Assembly (NCBI GenBank): GCA_022448705.1
Contig: JAKUUF010000080.1
Coordinates: forward strand, 1-7,070
Source of the DNA: SAR324 cluster bacterium
Lineage (GTDB): Bacteria > SAR324 > NAC60-12
Reading direction: 5' to 3'
Length of the DNA: 7,070 bases
Below are positions 1-5,669 of this stretch, piece by piece; position 1 is the stretch's first letter, and the number at the start of each line of letters is the position of its first letter. Below the pieces are notes generated by a model. The model worked only from the letters and a program-made list of their open reading frames with translations, did no database searches and had not been told where the DNA came from. Made by a program: the position numbers and the translations under genes.

Positions 1-128
1 TATTCTTTCCAAATCCATTCACCTCTATTTTTTATTTCCGGATAAGCATAGACCAAGGCAGATATCAACAAAGCATGAAATGTCAGTGAAAACAGTACTC
101 CGCCGGAAAAAAGCCAGCTGAAATTCAT
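1..128 (-). CDS. TonB-like energy transducer, N-terminal part (runs off the window)
   Basis: On the minus strand an ATG at 128-126 opens a frame with no stop to the window edge, giving 42 residues plus two bases. The protein starts with about 10 mostly uncharged residues, then a single hydrophobic helix (about residues 9-29), then a charged stretch (about 31-42) that would face the periplasm. The helix reads LFSLTFHALLISALVY. It has Ser14, His18 and Leu25, the same S-x3-H-x6-L spacing as Ser16, His20 and Leu27 of E. coli TonB, which contact ExbB/ExbD and are needed for energy coupling; the last TonB position (Ser31) would be Tyr29 here. I infer a TonB/TolA-type inner-membrane anchor that transmits proton-motive force to the outer membrane. 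The start lies 12 bases after the nadK stop, so the two are probably cotranscribed. No Shine-Dalgarno sequence precedes the ATG. The C-terminal domain that would settle the family is outside the window; another single-pass membrane protein remains possible. Confidence 0.6.
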   Translation of the reverse strand, partial: MNFSWLFSGGVLFSLTFHALLISALVYAYPEIKNRGEWIWKE

Positions 129-140
129 AATTAGATGCTG

Positions 141-959
141 CTATTTTTCACCGCTGCGAAACCATGACAGGCGGGAAGAGAGGTTGTGAAAAAAATAATT
201 CTTTTCCATGAAAATTAATTTTGCCTTTCTGCTTGATTCACTAATCAAGACTTCATCACCAATTTCAAGAGGCACTTTTTCTTTTCCGTCAGCTGAAAGA
301 TATATTTCCTTTTCATGGGTTTGCTCCGAAACTGCAAGCCTGATTTTGGAGTCGGCTGTAATTACCAGGTGCCGAGACCTGAAATCATACTCATTCAGGC
401 CTGTGATGATCATACAGCGCAATTCCGGCATCACAATTGGAGAACCTGCTGCCAGCAAATATGCAGTGCTACCAGTCGCAGTACCTACAATCACACCATC
501 ACCGCGCACACGCCTGATATGCTGATCATTAATGCTTAACTCTACTGCAATCAGTCTTGTAGCGCCCCGAATTACAATTTCATTCACTGCATAATCAGTT
601 CCATGAGGATGCACGCATTCAAGCACAGAACGTTCACTGATTATGTAATTTCCTTCAAGCACGCTTTGCAGCATATCACCCAGTTCTTCGCGGTCTCCCG
701 CCGTCAGAAAACCTACATTGCCGAAATTGACAGCAAGAACAGGACATTGCGGAAACAGGCTCAAAGCCGCCAGCACGGTTCCATCACCGCCAAATGAAAT
801 AACCAGGTCCAGACCGTCCCTGCTTTTTACACCTTCTTCAAGCGTAGACATCTCTATACCGTGCGGTACAAACCAATCCTGCAGAAAATCGTACAGGGGC
901 TGCTCTGACTGTGTAGAAAAAATCCCCACTCTGCGCAGATTAATTTTATTTTCGCTCAC
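141..959 (-). CDS. nadK: NAD kinase (ATP:NAD 2'-phosphotransferase)
   Basis: Cytoplasmic enzyme that phosphorylates NAD at the 2' position of its adenosine ribose to make NADP. The 272-residue length is at the short end of the normal family range. The hallmark GGDGT motif is at residues 57-61, with Asp59 the expected catalytic residue. NFGNVGFLT (78-86) matches the usual N-x-G-x-x-GFLT segment. Asn126-Glu127 is the conserved NE pair, and DGVIVGTATGSTAY (154-167) is the second NAD-binding motif, with Ala161 where Pro is common. The end contains the family's DG (224-225) and GDEV (234-237). The stretch that usually reads PxxPHxLxxRP is instead TGLNEYDFRSRH (186-197), a notable divergence. The GTG start at 959-957 gives the expected N-terminal extent (RRVGIFS about 48 residues before GGDGT); no clear Shine-Dalgarno sequence precedes it. 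It is divergent from ftsH and upstream of a TonB-like gene. Function is confident; the effect of the altered motif is unknown. Confidence 0.95.
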   Translation of the reverse strand: MSENKINLRRVGIFSTQSEQPLYDFLQDWFVPHGIEMSTLEEGVKSRDGLDLVISFGGDGTVLAALSLFPQCPVLAVNFGNVGFLTAGDREELGDMLQSVLEGNYIISERSVLECVHPHGTDYAVNEIVIRGATRLIAVELSINDQHIRRVRGDGVIVGTATGSTAYLLAAGSPIVMPELRCMIITGLNEYDFRSRHLVITADSKIRLAVSEQTHEKEIYLSADGKEKVPLEIGDEVLISESSRKAKLIFMEKNYFFHNLSSRLSWFRSGEK

Positions 960-995
960 AATTCTTTACGTAAATAATTATCAGGTTTTTACAGC

Positions 996-1025
996 ATCTT
1001 CGAGTAATTCCGGTTTTCATGTCAA
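996..1025 (-). promoter_or_regulatory. Candidate sigma70-type promoter for nadK
   Basis: On the minus strand a perfect TTGACA lies at 1025-1020. After an 18-base spacer comes GAAGAT (1001-996), which matches only three of six positions of the -10 consensus. Initiation would be near 989, giving a leader of about 30 bases before the GTG at 959. The -35 hexamer sits in the middle of the inverted repeat at 1014-1032. The weak -10 keeps confidence low, and the lineage's own promoter consensus is unknown. Confidence 0.22.
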
Positions 1026-1032
1026 GTGAAAA
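1014..1032. promoter_or_regulatory. Operator-like inverted repeat TTTTCA-N7-TGAAAA upstream of nadK
   Basis: TTTTCA (1014-1019) and its exact reverse complement TGAAAA (1027-1032) flank the seven bases TGTCAAG. The similarity extends to GGTTTTCA and TGAAAAACC if one A is allowed to bulge. The spacer contains the perfect minus-strand TTGACA, so a protein bound to the dyad would cover the candidate nadK -35 element. No T-run follows on either strand, so it does not look like a terminator. With AT-rich arms this short, chance is a real alternative. Confidence 0.3.
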
Positions 1033-1130
1033 ACCCTTAATGATTGTCGCTTATTTAGTGAAAGAAGTATATTATTAACCAATTTAATTATAATCAGTAT
1101 TTTATTGGCCTCAAACTTGTTTTTAAGCCG

Positions 1131-1154
1131 TGATTGTGATACTGTTTACAATCA
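1131..1154. promoter_or_regulatory. Operator-like inverted repeat TGATTGT-N10-ACAATCA upstream of ftsH
   Basis: TGATTGT (1131-1137) and its exact reverse complement ACAATCA (1148-1154) are separated by 10 bases, so the half-site centres are 17 bases apart. The dyad lies within the candidate ftsH promoter, overlapping its -35 element and most of the spacer. A third TGATTGT lies at 1041-1047, exactly 90 bases upstream of the first. The geometry suits a dimeric regulator binding both arms. It could also form a weak RNA hairpin, but it lies upstream of the inferred start of transcription. The regulator is not identified. Confidence 0.4.
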
Positions 1155-1162
1155 TATTTAAT
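1134..1162 (+). promoter_or_regulatory. Candidate sigma70-type promoter for ftsH
   Basis: TTGTGA (1134-1139, four of six consensus matches) is followed after 17 bases by TTTAAT (1157-1162, five of six). Transcription would begin near 1169-1170, leaving a leader of only about 13 bases before the GTG at 1183. The region is strongly AT-rich, so chance matches are likely; the correct spacing and the overlapping dyad at 1131-1154 are the supporting points. Confidence 0.38.
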
Positions 1163-1182
1163 AACATTAAATTTATAAATCT

Positions 1183-3021
1183 GTGAACACTTTTTTAAGA
1201 AATATAGGGATTTGGCTGGTGATCGGCCTGGTGATGCTTATGCTTTTCAATGTTGTCGGTCCCAGGGAATCAGACGAAAGGAAAATAACTTTCTCAGAAT
1301 TTATTTCACAAATTGAATCCGGATCAGTACTCGAGGTTTCTATACGAGGCAGTCAGGTACACGGAGTAAGCAACACAAACGGCTCATTCCAAACTCAGGT
1401 TCCCAACTATCCGGCCCTGTTTGAAATACTTGATCGCCATCAGGTTCGTGTTCGGGTGGAACCTACAGATCAAACCAATCTTTTTCTGGCCATTCTCAAC
1501 AGCTGGCTGCCGATGATCCTTATCATTGGAATCTGGCTTTTCTTTATGCGACAGGTGCAGGGAGGCGGGAGCCGTGCGATGGGTTTTGGCAAAATTCGTT
1601 CACGGATAACCAACACTGAAGACAATCCTATAAAATTTGGAGACGTACAGGGGATTGATGAATCTCGAGAAGAACTTGAGGAAATTGTGGATTTTCTCAA
1701 GGATCCCGGGAAATTTGAGCGTCTCGGCGGTGAAATTCCAAGGGGTGTTTTGCTGATGGGAGAGCCTGGTACAGGAAAAACTTTGCTTGCCAAGGCAATT
1801 GCCGGGGAAGCGGCGGTACCTTTTTTCAGTATCAGCGGGTCTGATTTTGTAGAAATGTTTGTAGGTGTTGGTGCCAGCCGAGTTCGGGATATGTTCGTGC
1901 AGGGAAAAAAACACGCCCCGTGCATCATCTTCATTGACGAAATTGATGCGGTGGGACGCAGCCGCGGCGCAGGACTTGGAGGGGGTAACGATGAGCGGGA
2001 GCAGACGCTTAACCAGCTGCTTGTGGAAATGGACGGATTTGAGGTCAATGAAGGTATTATTGTGATTGCGGCGACAAACCGTCCGGATGTGCTTGACCCG
2101 GCCCTGCTGCGTCCGGGACGTTTTGACAGGCATGTGGTCGTTCCGGCGCCTGATATCAAGGGGCGGGAAAACATTCTTAAAACTCACAGCAAGAATATTG
2201 AGCTGGATAAGGAAGTAAGTCTTAACACAATTGCTCGTGGGACTCCCGGTTTTACAGGGGCAGACCTGGCAAATCTTGTCAACGAGGCCGCACTTTGGGC
2301 AGCAAGGCAGGATAAGGAAACAGTTGGCAACGAGGATTTTGAACACGCCAGGGATAAAGTAATGATGGGTGCTGAACGCAGGAGTCTGCTTATAAGCGAT
2401 GAAGAAAAGGAAACCACTGCCTATCACGAAGTTGGGCATGCTCTTGTGGCAGCCAGCATCGAGGAAGTTGACCCCATTCACAAGGTGAGTATAATTCCAC
2501 GTGGTCGTGCTTTGGGGGTTACCATGCTGCTGCCGGAAGAAGACAGGCACAGCCATAACAAACGAGCATTGCTGGGACAAATTGCCATGACAATGGGAGG
2601 ACGTGCGGCAGAGCAGCTGGTTTTCAATCGTTACACCACAGGTGCAAGTGATGACCTGAAAAGAGCTACTGAACTTGCCCGCAAAATGGTGTGCCAGTGG
2701 GGAATGAGTGAAAAACTTGGACCGCTGACTTACGTGGAGGATGCTGGACATGTTTTTCTTGGACGAGACCTTCAGCAGCACAAGGAGTTCAGCAATGAAT
2801 CCATGCGCATGATTGATGAGGAAGTGCTGGAGATTCTAAGTTCCTCTTATGAACGCGCAAAAAAAATATTGAAAAAATACCGCAAAGCACTGGAATCTCT
2901 TGCAAAAACATTGATTGAGCAGGAAACTATCGATGGAGATTGTGTGCTTCAGGTTATGCAGGAATATGAGCCGAAAGCAAAAAAGAGTACTGTTAAGACA
3001 AACAAACAAAAAACAAAATAA
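1183..3021 (+). CDS. ftsH: ATP-dependent membrane zinc metalloprotease FtsH
   Basis: Hexameric inner-membrane AAA+ protease that extracts and degrades misassembled membrane proteins and some soluble regulators. The 612 residues cover the full family architecture. TM1 is at about 7-25, followed by an external domain of about 80 residues, TM2 at about 103-123, and a glycine-rich linker. The AAA+ domain has Walker A GEPGTGKT (193-200), pore motif FVG (226-228), Walker B with IDEID (251-255), and arginine fingers Arg313 and Arg316 in RPGRFDR. The protease domain has the zinc site HEVGH (415-419; His415, Glu416, His419), and Asp491 in TGASDD is the likely third ligand. A lysine-rich tail follows about residue 597. 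Walker A has Glu194 where Pro or Ala is usual. The GTG start is chosen because the N-terminus MNTFLRNIGIWLVIGLV aligns with typical FtsH starts; there is no Shine-Dalgarno sequence. It diverges from nadK, and cdaA follows 103 bases downstream in the same direction. Confidence 0.97.
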   Translation: MNTFLRNIGIWLVIGLVMLMLFNVVGPRESDERKITFSEFISQIESGSVLEVSIRGSQVHGVSNTNGSFQTQVPNYPALFEILDRHQVRVRVEPTDQTNLFLAILNSWLPMILIIGIWLFFMRQVQGGGSRAMGFGKIRSRITNTEDNPIKFGDVQGIDESREELEEIVDFLKDPGKFERLGGEIPRGVLLMGEPGTGKTLLAKAIAGEAAVPFFSISGSDFVEMFVGVGASRVRDMFVQGKKHAPCIIFIDEIDAVGRSRGAGLGGGNDEREQTLNQLLVEMDGFEVNEGIIVIAATNRPDVLDPALLRPGRFDRHVVVPAPDIKGRENILKTHSKNIELDKEVSLNTIARGTPGFTGADLANLVNEAALWAARQDKETVGNEDFEHARDKVMMGAERRSLLISDEEKETTAYHEVGHALVAASIEEVDPIHKVSIIPRGRALGVTMLLPEEDRHSHNKRALLGQIAMTMGGRAAEQLVFNRYTTGASDDLKRATELARKMVCQWGMSEKLGPLTYVEDAGHVFLGRDLQQHKEFSNESMRMIDEEVLEILSSSYERAKKILKKYRKALESLAKTLIEQETIDGDCVLQVMQEYEPKAKKSTVKTNKQKTK

Positions 3022-3090
3022 GCATCCGAAACAATGCTGTTCTGTAAGACAAAATATAATCTAACAACAATACATTGCATAGCCTGTAAT

Positions 3091-3104
3091 TAACCTCTAA
3101 CCTC
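3091..3104. repeat. Tandem 7-base repeat (TAACCTC)x2 in the cdaA leader
   Basis: TAACCTC occurs twice back to back, ending 20 bases before the cdaA GTG. It belongs to a longer pyrimidine-rich stretch (about 3093-3116) that takes the place where a purine-rich ribosome binding site would be expected. This may be no more than a small slippage duplication. The rest of the ftsH-cdaA gap (3022-3124) shows no terminator hairpin; a lone TATAAT at 3055-3060 has no matching -35 element. Confidence 0.5.
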
Positions 3105-3124
3105 TTACCCTTCCCGAGATATCA

Positions 3125-4024
3125 GTGGAAACATTCTTGCCTTACTTTACCGGTAAATTTTCCCTTCGCTGGCAAGACCTTTTAGACATAGTACTTCTAT
3201 CACTGGTTTTCTACCGCATACTGATTCTGATCAGGGGAACACGTACCATCCCCATGCTTATTGGCTTTGTTGCGCTGCTGGGCCTTTATCTCGTCTCACT
3301 GATGATGAATCTGGAAGCCACCCAGCTGCTGCTGGATAATTTAGGGCAATCTCTTGTTCTGGTGCTTGTAGTTCTCTTTCAGGCTGATATACGGAACGCG
3401 CTTGCGCAGATTGGAGTTTTTACACTTTTCCGGGAAGGTTTGCACAAAAAAAGGGATGTGGTGGACAGCATACTCCAGGCATGCCTGGTTATGTCTCAGA
3501 AAAGCATCGGTGCTCTGATAGTACTGGAACAGGAAGTGGGCCTGAAAAATTACAGCGACCGTGGAACACAGATAAATGCTGCTGTCAGTGAATCGCTTTT
3601 GCTGAGTATCTTTCATCCTTCATCACCTTTGCACGACGGTGCGGTTGTTATCAGCAACAAAGGTGATTTGCTGGCTGCTCAATGTATACTGCCGGTTTCT
3701 ATGAACAGCAGGCTGAGCTCTTCACTGGGAACGAGGCATCGTGCCGCAATAGGTCTGACTGAAGAAACTGATGCAGCAGTACTGATTGTTTCGGAAGAAC
3801 GAAAAGAAATCAGCCTCAGTTACCGCGGGCAGTTGATCCGAGGAAAAAATGAAGATATTCGCAAAGACCTGCTGGAGGTACTTGCAGGTAAAATCCCTGC
3901 TTCAATCCATAAAAAGGAGATTAAGGATACTTCCAGGAAAAAAGAGACTGAGAAAGCTGAAACAACTTCTCAAACAGGTACGGCTGCAGTGGCCTCAAAA
4001 AATCCTTCTCTGAAAACAAACTGA
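3125..4024 (+). CDS. cdaA: Membrane diadenylate cyclase CdaA (DacA)
   Basis: Makes the second messenger cyclic di-AMP from two ATP at the inner face of the membrane; in well-studied bacteria this controls potassium and osmotic balance and cell-wall stress. Three predicted membrane helices lie at about 20-37, 41-62 and 74-88, followed by the RGT-containing loop pattern usual between helices 1 and 2 (RGTR at 37-40). The DisA_N catalytic domain spans about 105-255. It carries both signature motifs: DGA (171-173, in SSPLHDGAVV) and RHR (204-206, in GTRHRAA). Length is 299 residues against about 270-280 for typical CdaA; the excess is a low-complexity tail rich in Lys, Glu, Ser and Thr (about 262-299). 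The GTG start gives an N-terminus like other CdaA proteins; a pyrimidine-rich leader and no real Shine-Dalgarno sequence precede it. Nine bases separate its stop from the ybbR start, the usual cdaA-cdaR arrangement. Confidence 0.95.
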   Translation: METFLPYFTGKFSLRWQDLLDIVLLSLVFYRILILIRGTRTIPMLIGFVALLGLYLVSLMMNLEATQLLLDNLGQSLVLVLVVLFQADIRNALAQIGVFTLFREGLHKKRDVVDSILQACLVMSQKSIGALIVLEQEVGLKNYSDRGTQINAAVSESLLLSIFHPSSPLHDGAVVISNKGDLLAAQCILPVSMNSRLSSSLGTRHRAAIGLTEETDAAVLIVSEERKEISLSYRGQLIRGKNEDIRKDLLEVLAGKIPASIHKKEIKDTSRKKETEKAETTSQTGTAAVASKNPSLKTN

Positions 4025-4033
4025 GCTGGACAA

Positions 4034-4939
4034 ATGCGTACAGATGTTTCTTATAAAGTACTGGCAGTGGTCATGGCCGTATTCGTCTGGTTTCTGGCAA
4101 GAAAATCCGGAGAACCTATTCAGATGAGTTTTTATGCACCGGTGGTTTTCAAGAACGTCTCAACAGCATTCCAGGTTACGTCTAATCCGCCGCAGGTGAA
4201 CATAGTTGCACACACAAACAGCAGGGAGTCGTTTAACCCACAGGAGATTCAGGCAGTTCTGGATTTGGAAAATGCTAAGGAAGGAACATTGTCCTATGTG
4301 CTTACAGAAAATCATATTTTATCTCCGGTCAAGGTGCAGATAACTCGCATTTATCCATCACAGATCACTGTCAGCATCGAGGAGCTGATCGAAAAAACTT
4401 ATCCTATAAAACCTCGTTATCAGGGGAGACCGAAAACAGGTTACCTGCTTGGTGCTATCAAAATAGTTCCTGACACACTTACCATGCGGGGTCCGCGTTC
4501 GGTGCTGGAAAAACTTGATCATATTTCAGCACATGAGATTGAACTGGAAGGCCTTAAAGAAAGCGTCACCATGAGGGTTGATCTGGACCTGCCGGGAGGA
4601 AATGTGCAGGTAATTCACCAGGATGTTGATTATTACACTGCGGAAGTAACAATTAACAGTTTGCCCATCAGGAGGAGATTTGACAATGTTCAGGTTCAAT
4701 TGACTAATGTTGAATACGCGAGTGTTATAAATCCCAAGACATTCAATGTGTTTGTGGAAGGACCAGAAGGCATAATTAGGGAACTTGATAAAGATGATTT
4801 TATTGGTGAAATTGATCTTTCAACATTCGAGCCCGGAGAGTATCCTAAAGTGACACCAAAAGTTGTTACACCTGAAGGAATCACAGTTCTGCAGCAGTGG
4901 CCCATTGTTTCAGTCTGGGTTAAAAATGAAAAAAACTAA
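4034..4939 (+). CDS. ybbR: YbbR-domain membrane protein (CdaR-like regulator of diadenylate cyclase)
   Basis: A 301-residue protein with one N-terminal membrane helix (about 7-22, YKVLAVVMAVFVWFLA) and a large extracytoplasmic part rich in beta strands. I count three YbbR-like units, about 30-117, 118-208 and 209-297. Supporting signatures are YPSQITVSIEELIEKTYPI (107-125) at the first boundary, the VPDTLTMRGPRSVLEKLDHI segment (145-164), and its weaker echo INPKTFNVFVEGPEGIIREL (232-251). In Firmicutes the homologue CdaR (YbbR) binds CdaA and modulates its activity; the position directly after cdaA supports the same role here, which is inference. CdaR proteins often carry four YbbR units, so this one is shorter. 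The ATG at 4034 directly precedes the membrane helix, so the start is well placed; only a weak GGA lies upstream. pdxJ begins two bases after its stop. Confidence 0.88.
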   Translation: MRTDVSYKVLAVVMAVFVWFLARKSGEPIQMSFYAPVVFKNVSTAFQVTSNPPQVNIVAHTNSRESFNPQEIQAVLDLENAKEGTLSYVLTENHILSPVKVQITRIYPSQITVSIEELIEKTYPIKPRYQGRPKTGYLLGAIKIVPDTLTMRGPRSVLEKLDHISAHEIELEGLKESVTMRVDLDLPGGNVQVIHQDVDYYTAEVTINSLPIRRRFDNVQVQLTNVEYASVINPKTFNVFVEGPEGIIRELDKDDFIGEIDLSTFEPGEYPKVTPKVVTPEGITVLQQWPIVSVWVKNEKN

Positions 4940-4941
4940 AA

Positions 4942-5664
4942 ATGATTGCATTGCATATCAACATCGATCATGTGGCAACAGTGCGTCAGGCGCGTCAGAT
5001 AAGCGAGCCTGATCCTGTAACCGCAGCAGGACTTGTGGAGCTGGCTGGTGCTGACGGAATAACGATTCATCTGCGTGAAGACCGCAGGCACATCATAGAT
5101 CGGGACGTGAGAATTCTGAGGCAAACAGTGCAAACCAGGCTGAACCTTGAAATGGCTGCCACAGAAGAAATGTTTGGCATTGCCCTCGAGATTGGTCCGG
5201 ACATTGTCACATTAGTTCCGGAAAAACGTGAAGAGATCACAACCGAAGGCGGACTTGATGTAATTGGAGCCTCAAATATAATGCGCGATGGGATTAAACA
5301 GATTAGAGACGCCGGAATTCGGGTCAGCCTGTTCATTGATCCTGAAGAAGATCAGATCAAGGCAAGCAGAGAAATAGGTGCCGAGGATGTTGAACTGCAT
5401 ACCGGCTGCTATGCAAATGCGAAAAACATTGCCGAACTTGACAGTGAATACCAGCGCCTGGTGTCCGGAGCAGAAACCGCTCATCAGCAAAAACTTCAGG
5501 TAAATGCCGGACACGGACTGAACTATATCAATACCCAGCGGATTTGCGGTCTTCCGCATTTACGCGAATTAAACATCGGTCACAGCATTGTCAGTCGGGC
5601 AATTTTTGTTGGAATTTCTCAAGCGGTCAGGGAAATGAAAGAAATAATCATTCTTAATTCATAA
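4942..5664 (+). CDS. pdxJ: Pyridoxine 5'-phosphate synthase PdxJ
   Basis: Cytoplasmic TIM-barrel enzyme of the DXP-dependent vitamin B6 pathway. It condenses 1-deoxy-D-xylulose 5-phosphate with 3-amino-2-oxopropyl phosphate to give pyridoxine 5'-phosphate. The 240-residue length is normal. Conserved segments are NIDHVATVRQAR (7-18, with Asn7, Asp9, His10), HLREDRRH (43-50), NLEMA (68-72, with catalytic-type Glu70), LVPEKREEITTEGGLD (91-106), LHTGCYA (152-158), NAGHGL (188-193, with His191) and ELNIGHSIVSRA (209-220). These are the substrate- and phosphate-binding positions of the E. coli enzyme, and none is missing. The ATG is fixed by the conserved N-terminus and lies two bases after the ybbR stop in an A-rich stretch without a Shine-Dalgarno sequence. 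Translation may be coupled to ybbR. PdxJ argues against a Firmicutes origin, where the PdxS/PdxT route is usual. Confidence 0.97.
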   Translation: MIALHINIDHVATVRQARQISEPDPVTAAGLVELAGADGITIHLREDRRHIIDRDVRILRQTVQTRLNLEMAATEEMFGIALEIGPDIVTLVPEKREEITTEGGLDVIGASNIMRDGIKQIRDAGIRVSLFIDPEEDQIKASREIGAEDVELHTGCYANAKNIAELDSEYQRLVSGAETAHQQKLQVNAGHGLNYINTQRICGLPHLRELNIGHSIVSRAIFVGISQAVREMKEIIILNS

Positions 5665-5669
5665 TTAAT

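Noticed and set aside
126..143. The nadK stop (TAG) and the TonB-like ATG are in the same reading frame, 12 bases apart, which could suggest stop-codon readthrough or a broken fusion.
   Set aside because: The NadK C-terminus ends where the family usually ends, and the downstream frame starts with its own ATG followed by a typical N-terminal membrane anchor. Two separate genes explain it better.
1089..1094. Perfect TATAAT in the intergenic region as an ftsH -10 element.
   Set aside because: No TTGACA-like hexamer lies 16-18 bases upstream, and the region is so AT-rich that such a match is expected by chance.
1174..1179. TATAAA just before the ftsH GTG as a -10 element giving a leaderless mRNA.
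   Set aside because: Transcription would start inside the coding sequence, and the upstream N-terminal residues match FtsH family starts.
1600..2781. Long open frame on the minus strand inside ftsH (393 codons), and another at 1470-2174.
   Set aside because: Both lie antisense to the unmistakable ftsH, have no family-like motifs, and have odd composition (Ser/Pro-rich or Cys/His/Phe-rich) typical of shadow frames.
3055..3060. TATAAT in the ftsH-cdaA gap as a separate cdaA promoter.
   Set aside because: None of the hexamers at usual spacing resembles a -35 element. Possible, but not supportable.
3022..3124. A rho-independent terminator after ftsH.
   Set aside because: I found no stable GC-rich stem followed by a T-run; CAAT/ATTG near 3067-3077 is far too short.
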